Under the pieces are notes generated by a model that was not told the DNA's origin, did no database searches, and worked only from the letters and a program-made list of their open reading frames with translations. A stretch of 64,000 nt of DNA. Origin: Gilvimarinus sp. DA14 (lineage in GTDB: Bacteria; Pseudomonadota; Gammaproteobacteria; Pseudomonadales; Cellvibrionaceae). Made by a program: the position numbers and the translations under genes. The DNA is taken from the NCBI RefSeq assembly GCF_024204685.1, contig NZ_CP100350.1, positions 1,900,501 to 1,964,500 of the forward strand. Direction: 5' to 3'. Positions 27,892-37,117 of the stretch are shown here, piece after piece. The first letter of the stretch is position 1. Every line of letters begins with the position of its first letter.

Positions 27892-29086
27892 ACAAACAAG
27901 GCTACCCGTTACCGTTCTGTCCGGTTTTCTGGGTGCGGGCAAAACCACGGTTCTCAATCATATTCTGCACAACCGCGATAATCGACGGGTGGCGGTTATC
28001 GTCAATGATATGAGTGAAGTCAACATCGACGCCGAGTCGGTGAAAAACGATGTCAGCTTGAATCGCAGCGAAGAGAAGCTGGTCGAGATGAGCAACGGCT
28101 GCATCTGTTGCACCCTACGCGAAGATTTGCTGCTGGAAGTACGTGCGCTTGCCGAATCCGGGAAATTTGATTACTTGCTGATTGAATCCACCGGTATTTC
28201 CGAGCCCCTACCCGTCGCAGAAACTTTTACCTTTGCCGATGAAGACGGCATTAGCCTGTCGGACATTGCCCAGCTGGACACCATGGTAACAGTAGTCGAT
28301 GCGGTCAACTTTATGGCTGAGTACCAGCAAGCCAAAGATCTGCGCGATTCGGATGAAAGCCTGGGCGAGGAAGACGAGCGCAGTGTCACCGACTTGCTGG
28401 TCGAGCAAGTGGAGTTTGCTGATGTCATTTTAATCAGCAAAACCGATTTGGTAGACGAGCAGCACTTGCAAAACCTCACAGGTTTACTGCGCGGATTGAA
28501 CCACGACGCTCAGTTGATGCCAATCAAAAACGGCGAAGTGCCGTTGAACCGTGTACTGGGTACAGGACTTTTTGACTTCGCCCGTGCCCAGCAATCGCCC
28601 CTGTGGCTAAAAGAAATGCGCGGCGAACACACCCCAGAGACTGAAGAATACGGCATCAGCAGTTTTGTCTATCGCGCGCGCCGGCCCTTTCATCCGCGCA
28701 AGCTTTTCGACTTTATGCAAAGCCCTGCCCCCAACGGTCGGCTAATTCGCTCCAAAGGCTATTTCTGGCTGGCCTCACGCCCAGAGTTTGCCGGCCAGTG
28801 GAGTCAAGCGGGCGGAATTGCCCGGCACGGCGCGGCCGGGATGTTCTGGCGCGCGGTGCCCGAGCAATACTGGCCCGAGGACGAAGACACACTCAGTTTC
28901 ATTCAGGAAAAGTGGCAAGAACCCTTTGGTGATATGCGCCAGGAGCTGGTGTTTATCGGCCAGGGGTTAGACCAGGCCGGGATGACCGAAACTCTGGATG
29001 CCTGCTTGTTAAACGACGACGAAATGATCGCCGGTAAAGACTACTGGAAAAAACTACCCGACCCTTTTCCCAGTTGGAGTGAGTGA
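27881..29086 (+). CDS. zigA: Zinc metallochaperone GTPase, ZigA type (COG0523)
   Basis: 401 residues. Walker [10 protein letters not shown] (15-23), [12 protein letters not shown], CxCC motif Cys74-Ile-Cys76-Cys77 in [29 protein letters not shown], and SKTD guanine motif. The C-terminal CobW_C domain has [12 protein letters not shown] and [18 protein letters not shown], typical of the long ZigA-like class next to zinc-regulated genes. Acts in the cytoplasm to place zinc in client proteins when it is scarce. Second COG0523 protein in the window. Confidence 0.93.
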   Translation: MQTEQTRLPVTVLSGFLGAGKTTVLNHILHNRDNRRVAVIVNDMSEVNIDAESVKNDVSLNRSEEKLVEMSNGCICCTLREDLLLEVRALAESGKFDYLLIESTGISEPLPVAETFTFADEDGISLSDIAQLDTMVTVVDAVNFMAEYQQAKDLRDSDESLGEEDERSVTDLLVEQVEFADVILISKTDLVDEQHLQNLTGLLRGLNHDAQLMPIKNGEVPLNRVLGTGLFDFARAQQSPLWLKEMRGEHTPETEEYGISSFVYRARRPFHPRKLFDFMQSPAPNGRLIRSKGYFWLASRPEFAGQWSQAGGIARHGAAGMFWRAVPEQYWPEDEDTLSFIQEKWQEPFGDMRQELVFIGQGLDQAGMTETLDACLLNDDEMIAGKDYWKKLPDPFPSWSE

Positions 29087-29748
29087 TGCAACAAGCCGCT
29101 GAAATTATTGCTGCCCCCACGGGGCTCAGCCAGAGCACTGACCCGGCCGTGTTCACCGACTTATATAACGCCGAGACTAATCTGTGTGTCTGGCAGCGGC
29201 ACCTGCCCGCGCAGGTCGATCAGTACAGCAAGTTTGTGCTGGAGCAGCAGCCACATGCCACCGAGATACGCCTGTCCAGCGATTTAAAATCGCTGGAACA
29301 AGAACTGTGTAAACGCTTGCCTGACCATGTGCTACGTCAGGCTTTTATTGACGATGTGAATATCTTGGCGGATATGGTGACCTGCCTGCTGGGTGCCAAG
29401 GCCGTAGGCCTGAGACTGTGCACGACGAGCTCAGCCACCTGCCCGCGCTTTCACGTCGACAAACTGGGCTGCCGGCTAATTACCACATATTGTGGACCGG
29501 CGACCGAATGGCTCGACAACAGCGTGATTGATCGCGGCAAATTAGGGCGCGGCGCCGAAGGCAAAGCCGACAGAGAATCCGGGCTCTATTTAAACGCCTC
29601 GTCTATTCGTAAGCTCAACACCGGCGATGTCGCGTTGTTAAAGGGTGAAGACTGGCCCGGCAATGAAGGCCAGGGCATTGTGCACCGCTCGCCAGAGCTA
29701 ATTGCTCCGCAACGACGCCTGTTTCTTACTATGGATGCCATCACATGA
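29083..29748 (+). CDS. DUF1826 protein in the zinc operon
   Basis: 221 residues, no signal peptide or membrane span. Recognised as DUF1826 by [32 protein letters not shown] and the C-terminal [21 protein letters not shown]. The FHVDK and VHRSP histidines recall the metal site of cupin or 2-oxoglutarate oxygenase folds, but this is only a resemblance. Family members are often next to COG0523 genes. Four-bp overlaps on both sides (zigA and zrgA) imply coupled translation. Function unknown. Confidence 0.8.
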   Translation: MMQQAAEIIAAPTGLSQSTDPAVFTDLYNAETNLCVWQRHLPAQVDQYSKFVLEQQPHATEIRLSSDLKSLEQELCKRLPDHVLRQAFIDDVNILADMVTCLLGAKAVGLRLCTTSSATCPRFHVDKLGCRLITTYCGPATEWLDNSVIDRGKLGRGAEGKADRESGLYLNASSIRKLNTGDVALLKGEDWPGNEGQGIVHRSPELIAPQRRLFLTMDAIT

Positions 29749-30347
29749 ATACTATCCGCACTAAGTACAAGACTTCACCGTCCGCTCGCGCTTCAGTGCG
29801 AGCGCTGTTGATGGCCGCGATACTCAGCAGCGCGGCCGGGGCAATTGGCGCCGGCATGCCGGCTCACACTCATGGAGAGGCCGAGCTCACTATTGTCCTC
29901 GCCAACAACACTCTAGACGTGGAATTAATGTCTCCGAGCGTCAATCTGGTGGGCTTTGAACACAAGGCTAACAGTACTGATGAAAAGGCCTTGCTGGCAC
30001 AAACCGAACAGCAGCTGCAACGGCCCGACACTTTTTTGGACTTTACGGATCATCAATGCGAACTAGTGAACTCTTCGATAGACGTATCTGCACTGCAGGC
30101 CGAAATTGCACACAGCGATCATACTCACGAACACGAACACAGCGAGCACGATCATAGAGGCGGACACAGCGAAATCGGCGCCCGCTACCGTTATCGCTGC
30201 GAGGCCGGGGCCTACCCCGAAGAGATCAAGGTAAAACTCTTCCAACACTACCCAAGCCTAAGCAAAGTCAACCTGATGTGGATAAGCCCATCCGCGCAGG
30301 GCGGGGCCACCCTAACGCCAAAGAGCGCCACAGCCAGCTTTAAATAA
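29745..30347 (+). CDS. zrgA: DUF2796 periplasmic zinc-binding protein, ZrgA-like
   Basis: 200 residues with a signal segment (about 18-36). Mature start PAHTHGEAELTIVLANNTLD and LMSPSVNLVGFEHK are hallmarks of DUF2796. A His/Asp/Glu-rich linker (SDHTHEHEHSEHDHRGGHSE, about 122-141) would bind zinc. In Vibrio the ZrgA protein works with an ABC transporter; the probable partner genes here lie at 46505-49019 under another Zur box. Sits directly before zur. Confidence 0.88.
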   Translation: MNTIRTKYKTSPSARASVRALLMAAILSSAAGAIGAGMPAHTHGEAELTIVLANNTLDVELMSPSVNLVGFEHKANSTDEKALLAQTEQQLQRPDTFLDFTDHQCELVNSSIDVSALQAEIAHSDHTHEHEHSEHDHRGGHSEIGARYRYRCEAGAYPEEIKVKLFQHYPSLSKVNLMWISPSAQGGATLTPKSATASFK

Positions 30348-30349
30348 CC

Positions 30350-30892
30350 ATGCGCACAAACGTTGAGAAACTTATCGCCCAGGCAGATAAAAACTGCAGT
30401 GCTCGCGGCACCCGCTTAACCGTCAAACGCAAGCAGGTTCTGGCGGGGCTTTTAAACTGCAAAAAAGCACTGTCAGCTTATGAATTAATCGACTATTGCG
30501 AACACGAGTTCGGCGAGACATTCTCGGCCATGTCGGTTTATCGAATTTTAGAGTTTCTGGAGCAAGAGCATCTGGCGCACCGGCTCAACCTGGCGAATAA
30601 GTACGTTGCCTGCGCGCACATTTGCGAACGCCACAGCCACGACGCGCCCCAATTTTTAATCTGCCAAGTCTGCAATAAGGTAAGAGAAATTATTATTAAA
30701 CCCGACACCATATCAACCCTGAAAAAAACGGTGGCCGATGCCGGCTTCGAACTCAAAAGCCCTCAGCTGGAGATGAACTGTATTTGCAATGACTGCAAAG
30801 ATACGAGTTCAGAACCTCTCCACTGCACCGAAGATTCGCCCGCTAGCCGTGCGCGAACCGCTATTACGACCACCGCAGCGACCAGCAAATAG
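30350..30892 (+). CDS. zur: Zinc uptake regulator Zur (Fur family)
   Basis: 180 residues. Winged-helix DNA-binding part (TRLTVKRKQVLAGLLNCKKALSAYELIDY, FSAMSVYRILEFLEQEHLAHRL) followed by the dimerisation domain with FLICQVCNKVREI and ICNDC cysteine pairs and HICERHSHDAPQ histidines, the pattern of Zur rather than Fur. Zn-bound Zur represses zinc-acquisition genes. Placed inside the operon it likely represses, 2 bp after zrgA. The last 25 residues are a loose Ser/Thr/Ala tail. Confidence 0.92.
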   Translation: MRTNVEKLIAQADKNCSARGTRLTVKRKQVLAGLLNCKKALSAYELIDYCEHEFGETFSAMSVYRILEFLEQEHLAHRLNLANKYVACAHICERHSHDAPQFLICQVCNKVREIIIKPDTISTLKKTVADAGFELKSPQLEMNCICNDCKDTSSEPLHCTEDSPASRARTAITTTAATSK

Positions 30893-30922
30893 AAATCGCC
30901 ACCACAACTGGAAATTAACACC

Positions 30923-31351
30923 ATGAAATCCGCGCAAGTATTAACCGACAAACTGGCTATTACCCTTTCACTCGCCTGTGCTGTGCACTGCCTGGCTATG
31001 CCTCTCATTTTGGCGTTGCTACCCAGCCTTGCCGCACTGCCACTGGAGCATGAATCCTTTCATTTTTGGATGGTGGTAGCTGTTATTCCCAGCAGTCTTT
31101 ACGCCTTGACTCTGGGTTGCAAAAAACACCGCCGCGTGCGCGTTCTACTGTTAGGCACGATCGGCTTAGCCCTGTTAGTACTGGCGGTGGCACTGGGCGA
31201 AGCACGCATTGGTGAAGCTGGCGAGAAGCTACTGACGCTGGCGGGCGCCGCCTGTGTCGCCCTGGGGCACTGGATGAACTTCCGGCTGTGCCGCACACAC
31301 GAAAGCAAAGCCTGCCCTTGCCCCAGCCAAAACCCGGCCCAGGCTTCATGA
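30923..31351 (+). CDS. MerC-domain membrane protein, second copy
   Basis: 142 residues with four spans. [20 protein letters not shown] has the CxxHC-type motif in span one, as in the copy at 27119; [20 protein letters not shown] at the end adds cysteines and a histidine. Sequence is clearly diverged from the first MerC, so this is not a recent duplication. Its stop overlaps the hisI2 start (ATGA). Confidence 0.8.
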   Translation: MKSAQVLTDKLAITLSLACAVHCLAMPLILALLPSLAALPLEHESFHFWMVVAVIPSSLYALTLGCKKHRRVRVLLLGTIGLALLVLAVALGEARIGEAGEKLLTLAGAACVALGHWMNFRLCRTHESKACPCPSQNPAQAS

Positions 31352-31761
31352 AGCGCTCCTACTTTATCGCCCTTGAAAATGGGCACGAGCCATTGCCCTT
31401 AGACGAAGTGATCGATCAGCTGGCGTTTGATGCACAGGGATTGATACCTGTTATTACCCAAGATGCCGGCAGCGGCGAGGTGTTAATGTTCGCCTGGATG
31501 AATCGCACCGCGCTGGAGCACACCATTACCCATCAGCGCATGACCTACTGGTCGCGCAGCCGTCAGCAACTGTGGTGCAAAGGAGAAACCAGCGGGCATG
31601 TACAGCAACTTATTCAAATGTCCTTTGACTGCGATGGCGATGCCATTCTGTGCAAGGTGGAGCAACGCGGCGCGGCCTGTCATACGGGACGCCCTTCGTG
31701 CTTTTACTTAAAGGTCGATACGCAGGAAAAACGTGTGCGGGTCACCGCAAATCCATCTTAA
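31348..31761 (+). CDS. hisI2: Phosphoribosyl-AMP cyclohydrolase paralogue HisI2
   Basis: 137 residues from the ATG at 31348, chosen because it overlaps the merC stop; a longer frame lies inside merC. HisI opens the adenine ring of PR-AMP in histidine synthesis. Signature [50 protein letters not shown] and [12 protein letters not shown]. The Mg aspartates and all three zinc-site cysteines are kept, so the sequence does not itself show zinc independence. Its place in a Zur operon marks it as the extra copy used under zinc shortage. Confidence 0.88.
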   Translation: MKRSYFIALENGHEPLPLDEVIDQLAFDAQGLIPVITQDAGSGEVLMFAWMNRTALEHTITHQRMTYWSRSRQQLWCKGETSGHVQQLIQMSFDCDGDAILCKVEQRGAACHTGRPSCFYLKVDTQEKRVRVTANPS

Positions 31762-31810
31762 GGTTAAGGCGACAACCGCCTTTTCCAAAACATCGATTAG
31801 TTAACTTTTT

Positions 31811-32737
31811 ATGCAACAAAACAAACAACTGCCCGACATCGCTAATACCCGTACGCCTTCCGTCACTAACGGCTTACGCTGGGTGGGCATGGAGGCGATC
31901 GCCGTTCCTGTGACTCTCGCCAGTGATACTGGCAATGAGCAAACCGTCGCGGCCAAGGCCAATCTTTATGTCAGTCTGGACGACCCCGGCGCCAAGGGCA
32001 TACACATGTCGCGACTGCATCGGCGCCTGAACCAGTTGGCAGGCAAGCTGTGCGACAAAGCACAACTCGATTCGCTGCTGAACGACATGGTGTCGTCTCA
32101 AGGACCTATCAGCAAAAGCGCCAAGTTCGATTTAAGTTTTGATCTCTGCCTGGCGAAAGACTCCCTGCTAAGCAACGAAACGGGTTTTCAATCTTACAAT
32201 GTGACAATTACTGGCGAGCATCATCACGGCGTAAACAGCTACCGGCTAGCGCTCACTGTTCCCTATTCCAGCACCTGCCCTTGCTCGGCTGCGCTATCGC
32301 GACAACTGCTGGCGGGCGCCATTGACTCGCAGTTTTCAGGGAAGCAGATAGACAAACAAGATTTGCTGGCCTGGGTAGAGGCCACCAGTGTCGCCACGCC
32401 CCATAGCCAGCGCTCGTACGCGTATTTGAATTTGGTATTGCGCGACCAAAACTGGCCCTCGCTGCTTTCACTGATCACTCAAATTGAAACCACTTTGGCC
32501 ACGCCAGTGCAAACCATGGTCAAACGCAGTGATGAACAGGAATTTGCAAGACTAAACGCCGAAAACCTAATGTTCTGCGAAGACGCAGCGCGAAAATTAA
32601 AAACCATGCTAGAGCAGTGCGACTGGGTTAAGGACTATGCATTTAAAGTCGAACACCAGGAAAGTTTGCACGCCCATAACGCCGTGGTTATTGATACGAA
32701 ATACAACCCTATTGCCGAGAGATTTTTTGACTTATGA
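31811..32737 (+). CDS. folE2: GTP cyclohydrolase IB, FolE2
   Basis: 308 residues. First step of folate and queuosine synthesis by the FolE2/MptA family, which uses Mn or Fe instead of the zinc required by FolE. Seen: [70 protein letters not shown] with the active-site Cys, [13 protein letters not shown] and [21 protein letters not shown] textbook zinc-sparing replacement. Ends overlapping the SEC-C gene by 4 bp. Confidence 0.96.
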   Translation: MQQNKQLPDIANTRTPSVTNGLRWVGMEAIAVPVTLASDTGNEQTVAAKANLYVSLDDPGAKGIHMSRLHRRLNQLAGKLCDKAQLDSLLNDMVSSQGPISKSAKFDLSFDLCLAKDSLLSNETGFQSYNVTITGEHHHGVNSYRLALTVPYSSTCPCSAALSRQLLAGAIDSQFSGKQIDKQDLLAWVEATSVATPHSQRSYAYLNLVLRDQNWPSLLSLITQIETTLATPVQTMVKRSDEQEFARLNAENLMFCEDAARKLKTMLEQCDWVKDYAFKVEHQESLHAHNAVVIDTKYNPIAERFFDL

Positions 32738-32916
32738 ACACTGAACAATATTCCAACGACGATTCCACACAAGATTCCGGTTCTTGCTGCGCCAGCGCCA
32801 GCTGTTGCGCACCGCAGGCACCGATAAAACGCGATCAGCCTAAAGTAGGCCGAAACTCGCCCTGCCCCTGTGGCAATGGCAAAAAATTCAAAAAGTGCTG
32901 CGGCCGCCAGGCGTAA
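32734..32916 (+). CDS. 60-residue SEC-C metal-binding peptide
   Basis: The C-terminal half [20 protein letters not shown] is a complete SEC-C motif (CxCx8CC) like the zinc site at the end of SecA. The N-terminal half has four more cysteines ([13 protein letters not shown]). Eight cysteines in 60 residues suggest a metal carrier or sensor rather than an enzyme. Coupled to folE2 through an ATGA overlap. Not known to me as part of a characterised zinc response. Confidence 0.8.
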   Translation: MNTEQYSNDDSTQDSGSCCASASCCAPQAPIKRDQPKVGRNSPCPCGNGKKFKKCCGRQA

Positions 32917-32961
32917 AAGAGCGGAGTTTTCCCCGGCCATTTTACTTTGGATGGATAACTT

Positions 32962-33186
32962 ATGACGGATTCAATCGTACCCAAAACCTACCAACAATGG
33001 CGCCACTGTATCACTGAAATTTGTCAGATACCGCTGACCGCCGAATACATTGAAAAGCGCCTGCAATCGCTGAACAACCACAACGATCACACGACCGCAC
33101 AGTTCGTGCGGCTTTATGGTGAGAAACAGCGAATACAAACCTTGCAGTGGTTTGAGCAGGCGAAAACAGAGCTACCAACGCCGTAA
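32962..33186 (+). CDS. 74-residue unknown protein in the zinc operon
   Basis: MTDSIVPKTYQQWRHCITEI opens a mostly helical, charged protein with no membrane span. I do not recognise the family. ATG is preceded by GGATGGATAACTT, a weak Shine-Dalgarno. It lies between the SEC-C peptide and thrS2 on the same strand, which argues that it is real and co-expressed. Confidence 0.6.
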   Translation: MTDSIVPKTYQQWRHCITEICQIPLTAEYIEKRLQSLNNHNDHTTAQFVRLYGEKQRIQTLQWFEQAKTELPTP

Positions 33187-33289
33187 GTAAAGGCCAAAAG
33201 AGAGCTGCACTTAGCCCGCGAGCTCTACCTACGTAATGAGCCCTCTGTGTAAGCCACCATCATTACCATTTAACGAAGATTGCATCGCC

Positions 33290-35293
33290 ATGACCCAAGC
33301 TACACCAACCTGCGCCCCTCAATTCATTACTCTCACCCTGCCCGATGGCTCGCAGCGGACATTCCCCACGGGCACCTCAGTTCTGAATGTGGCCAGCGCC
33401 ATCGGCCCCGGGCTTGCAAAAAATACCCTCGCTGGCAAGGTGGCCGGCAAACTCGTGGATGCCTGCGATCCGATTGATCAAAGCGCTTCGCTGCAGATTA
33501 TCACCCCCAAAGATGATGAAGGACTGGAGATCATTCGCCACTCCTGCGCGCACTTGATCGGCCATGCGGTTAAGCAGCTCTATCCCGAGGCAAAAATGGT
33601 GATCGGCCCGGTGATCGATGACGGCTTTTATTACGACATCGCTTACGAGCGGCCGTTTACCCCGGAAGATTTAGCGGCGATTGAAACTCGTATGCGTGAG
33701 TTGATTAGCTCAGACTACGACGTCATCAAACGCGTACTGCTGCGCGATGAGGTGATCGAAACTTTCCGCCAGCGCGGGGAAACTTATAAGCTGCGCTTGG
33801 TGGAAGATATGCCCGACGAACAGCAAATGGGCCTGTATTTTCACCAGGAGTACGTGGACATGTGCCGCGGCCCGCACGTGCCCAATACACGCTTTCTCAA
33901 ACACTTTAAGCTCACCAACCTCTCCGGCGCCTATTGGCGAGGCGACGCCAAAAATGAGCAATTGCAACGTGTATACGGCACCGCTTGGGCGGATAAAAAA
34001 TCCCTTAAGGCGTATCTGCAGCGCATTGAAGAGGCGCAAAAGCGCGACCATCGCAAACTGGGGCGCGAGCTGGATTTGTTTCACTTTCACGACGATGCCC
34101 CCGGCGCGGTGTTTTGGCACCCACACGGCTGGACCTTGTTTCAAGAACTGATCAGCTATATGCGACGTCGGCAACAAGACGCCGGCTACGTCGAGGTTAA
34201 TTCTCCCGATGCCATGGACCGCAGCCTGTGGGAAATTTCCGGCCATTGGCAAAATTACCGCGACAATATGTTCACCACCGAGACAGAAGACGGTCGCGTG
34301 CTGGCACTCAAGCCCATGAGCTGCCCAGGCAGCGTATTGCTTTATCGTCACGGTTTAAAAAGTTATCGCGACCTGCCCATTCGCATGGCCGAGTTTGGCA
34401 AGGTACACCGCTACGAACCCTCGGGCGCGTTGCACGGACTATTGCGTGTGCGCCACTTTACCCAGGACGATGCCCACATTTACTGCACGCCAGAGCAAAT
34501 GGACAGCGAGTGCCGCGAGATTGTCGCGCTAGTGTTGGATATTTACCGTGAGTTTGGCTTTGACGATATCCACCTCAAGCTCTCTACCCGCCCGAACAAC
34601 CGCATGGGCGATGACGCAACTTGGGATCTGCTCGAAGGCGCATTGGTTAAGTCATTGGAAGACATGAACCTGAGCTACCAGCTCAACCCAGGCGAAGGTG
34701 CGTTTTACGGCCCTAAATTGGAATTTGTACTGCGCGATGCCATTGGCCGCGACTGGCAATGCGGCACTTTGCAGGTGGACATGAACCTGCCCGAACGCTT
34801 CGGCATTGAGTATGTCGCCGAAGACGGCGAGCGCAAACGTCCGGTGCTTTTGCACCGCGCTTTGTTCGGATCGCTGGAGCGCTTTACCGGTATTCTGATC
34901 GAACACTTTGCCGGCAAATTGCCCGCCTGGCTGGCGCCGGTGCAAGTGGCCGTGCTGTCGATTACCGATGACCACGCCGCCTACGCACAAGACGTAGCCC
35001 AATTGCTGCGCGGTGCCGGCCTGCGCGCCGAAGCAGATACCCGCAACGAAAAAATTGGCTACAAAATTCGCGAACAAACTTTGGCGCGGGTGCCCTTCTT
35101 GCTGGTCGCCGGCGGCCGAGAGCGCGACGCGGGCACCGTAGCAGTGCGCACCCGCGATGGCGAAGACTTGGGCGTTCTGCCAATAGAGCAGGCACTTGAG
35201 AGATTGCTGGATGAAGTCAAAGCGCCGGATCAAAACACTCGCGCTGACGGGCTTCGGGCTTTGTGGCAACGCCTGGGGAGCCACTCGGTATGA
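33290..35293 (+). CDS. thrS2: Threonyl-tRNA synthetase paralogue ThrS2
   Basis: 667 residues from ATG 33290 ([10 protein letters not shown]); the earlier frame start adds an unlikely stretch. Domains in order: TGS (about 10-70, [11 protein letters not shown]), editing domain ([33 protein letters not shown]), catalytic core (motif 2 [20 protein letters not shown], motif 3 [14 protein letters not shown]) and anticodon domain ([13 protein letters not shown]). The zinc ligands Cys in MSCPG, His in TQDDAHIYC and His in LLHRALFG are all kept. Duplicate ThrRS genes under Zur are known; the benefit may be tighter zinc binding, which is inference. Confidence 0.9.
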   Translation: MTQATPTCAPQFITLTLPDGSQRTFPTGTSVLNVASAIGPGLAKNTLAGKVAGKLVDACDPIDQSASLQIITPKDDEGLEIIRHSCAHLIGHAVKQLYPEAKMVIGPVIDDGFYYDIAYERPFTPEDLAAIETRMRELISSDYDVIKRVLLRDEVIETFRQRGETYKLRLVEDMPDEQQMGLYFHQEYVDMCRGPHVPNTRFLKHFKLTNLSGAYWRGDAKNEQLQRVYGTAWADKKSLKAYLQRIEEAQKRDHRKLGRELDLFHFHDDAPGAVFWHPHGWTLFQELISYMRRRQQDAGYVEVNSPDAMDRSLWEISGHWQNYRDNMFTTETEDGRVLALKPMSCPGSVLLYRHGLKSYRDLPIRMAEFGKVHRYEPSGALHGLLRVRHFTQDDAHIYCTPEQMDSECREIVALVLDIYREFGFDDIHLKLSTRPNNRMGDDATWDLLEGALVKSLEDMNLSYQLNPGEGAFYGPKLEFVLRDAIGRDWQCGTLQVDMNLPERFGIEYVAEDGERKRPVLLHRALFGSLERFTGILIEHFAGKLPAWLAPVQVAVLSITDDHAAYAQDVAQLLRGAGLRAEADTRNEKIGYKIREQTLARVPFLLVAGGRERDAGTVAVRTRDGEDLGVLPIEQALERLLDEVKAPDQNTRADGLRALWQRLGSHSV

Positions 35294-36669
35294 GTCACAC
35301 ACGGGAGCTATCGCAAAGGCTAAACGCCCGCCACGCCGACCTGCTGGTCCATGGCGGCACCGCGATCACCCCCAATGGCGCCGAGCGTATCGACCTGGCG
35401 TGCATCGACGGTCAGATTGTCGCGTTGGGTGAATTACACCGCACCTGGACGGCAGAAGATCGCATCGACGCCACCGGCCTGTATATTCTTCCGGGAGTTA
35501 TCGACAGCCAGGTGCATTTTCGCGAGCCTGGCTTAACCCACAAAGAAGATTTAGAAGCCGGCACCCGAGGCGCCGTTCTCGGTGGCGTGACCGGGGTATT
35601 TGAAATGCCCAATACCAACCCGCTCACCCTGTGGGAGTCCGACTTAAAAGCCAAACTGGATGCGGCCGACGGACGCGCCTGGTGCGACTATGCGTTTTAC
35701 ATTGGCGGCTCGGCTACCAATGCCGAGCATTTACACACGCTTGAAACTTTGCCCGGCTGCGCGGGCGTCAAAGTATTTATGGGAAGCTCGTTTGGCGACT
35801 TACTGGCCGATGAAGACGAAGTGCTGCGTCGCATTTTAAAAAACGGCAAGCGTCGTATGTCCGTACACGCCGAAGACGAAGCGCGGCTGATCGAGCGCAA
35901 AATGCTTGCCGAGGCCAGTGGCGACGTCTGCGATCACCCCAATTGGCGCGATGTGGAAAGCGCGTTTAAAGCGACGCGCCGCGTGGTGGCAATTGCCGAG
36001 GAAACCGGTCGCCGTCTGCATGTACTGCACGTCACCACGGCCGAAGAAATGGCGTTTCTGGCGCAGCATAAACGACGCGTCACCGTGGAGACCACGCCGC
36101 ATCATCTCACTATGCACGCACCCGAATGCTACGAGCGCTTGGGCAGCTTGGCTCAAATGAACCCACCGGTGCGCGAGCGGCACCATCAGCAAGCACTTTG
36201 GCAAGCCATCCAAGATGGAGTAGTGGACGTAATCGGCAGTGACCACGCCCCCCATACACTGGAAGAAAAAGCCAAGCCCTATCCGCAAAGCCCCAGCGGC
36301 ATGACCGGGGTGCAAACCCTGCTGCCCACCATGCTCAATCATGTTAGCGCCGGTCGACTCAGCCTGCAGCGCTTGGTCGACCTGACCAGTGCGGGGCCAG
36401 CACGGATTTTCGGCATCGAGGGCAAGGGGCGTATCGCGCTGGGCTATGATGCGGATTTAACTCTGGTGGACATGAAGGCCGAGCGGATTATCCGTAACGA
36501 CTGGATTGCCAGCATTAGTGGCTGGACACCTTACGACGGCATGCCCATAACAGGCTGGCCGATTCATACGGTAATACGCGGCAAAGCCGTCGTGCGCGAC
36601 GAACAGTTAACCGAAACCCCACAGGGTAAAAGAATTCGATTTTTGGAAACCAACACAAACCACACTTAA
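35290..36669 (+). CDS. pyrC2: Dihydroorotase-like amidohydrolase PyrC2
   Basis: 459 residues from ATG 35290, overlapping the thrS2 stop by 4 bp. Amidohydrolase fold of the type I dihydroorotase class: [20 protein letters not shown], bridging Lys in [41 protein letters not shown], and [14 protein letters not shown] with the catalytic Asp. The usual DxHxHxR metal signature reads [10 protein letters not shown], so the first metal His is Gln74. Some Bacteroidetes dihydroorotases also carry Gln there. Presumably replaces the zinc-hungry PyrC under starvation, but activity is unproven. Confidence 0.85.
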   Translation: MSHTRELSQRLNARHADLLVHGGTAITPNGAERIDLACIDGQIVALGELHRTWTAEDRIDATGLYILPGVIDSQVHFREPGLTHKEDLEAGTRGAVLGGVTGVFEMPNTNPLTLWESDLKAKLDAADGRAWCDYAFYIGGSATNAEHLHTLETLPGCAGVKVFMGSSFGDLLADEDEVLRRILKNGKRRMSVHAEDEARLIERKMLAEASGDVCDHPNWRDVESAFKATRRVVAIAEETGRRLHVLHVTTAEEMAFLAQHKRRVTVETTPHHLTMHAPECYERLGSLAQMNPPVRERHHQQALWQAIQDGVVDVIGSDHAPHTLEEKAKPYPQSPSGMTGVQTLLPTMLNHVSAGRLSLQRLVDLTSAGPARIFGIEGKGRIALGYDADLTLVDMKAERIIRNDWIASISGWTPYDGMPITGWPIHTVIRGKAVVRDEQLTETPQGKRIRFLETNTNHT

Positions 36670-36703
36670 CCGATATTTTTCGCCTTCAAGACGAGGAAAA
36701 ACA

Positions 36704-37093
36704 ATGACTCAGCCAACCCCCCGAGAAATTCTGGATCAATGGATGCAAGCGGTGAACAACGCCGACGTAGAAACTCTGCTCAACCTGTACGATGCAAACG
36801 CGGTTTTGATTCCCACCTTTTCCAACCGCACCCGCAACACACCGGAAAAGCTGCGCGAGTACTTTGAACAGTTGGGCAGCCGGCCGGAGCTGAGTATTGC
36901 GTTACATGAAAAAACCTTGATCGTTCAGGATTTATCAAACCAGCTCTATACCCTGGGCGGCATTTACAACTGGCGCTTTGCCGTCGACGGTGAAGTTCTG
37001 AATTTTGAGGCACGCTTCAGCTATGTAATGGATCTGTCCAAACCTAACCCCATTGTGCATCATCACTCATCGCAAATCCCCCGCACCCTTTAA
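36704..37093 (+). CDS. NTF2-like (SnoaL/DUF4440) protein in the zinc operon
   Basis: 129 residues: PREILDQWMQAVNNADVETL, LNLYDANAVLIPTFSNRTRN, LYTLGGIYNWRF, FEARFSYVMD, ending HHHSSQIPRTL. This is the cone-shaped NTF2 fold used by SnoaL enzymes and by small binding proteins. The PIVHHHSSQ end has three adjacent histidines, conceivably metal ligands. No signal peptide. 34 bp after pyrC2 and 24 bp before the aspartoacylase-like gene. Confidence 0.78.
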   Translation: MTQPTPREILDQWMQAVNNADVETLLNLYDANAVLIPTFSNRTRNTPEKLREYFEQLGSRPELSIALHEKTLIVQDLSNQLYTLGGIYNWRFAVDGEVLNFEARFSYVMDLSKPNPIVHHHSSQIPRTL

Positions 37094-37117
37094 TCTCACT
37101 CCGAGACCCATTACGGT

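Noticed and set aside
33710-34351. 213-residue minus-strand frame, and another at 34652-35302
   Set aside because: Both antisense to thrS2, which has full motif support.
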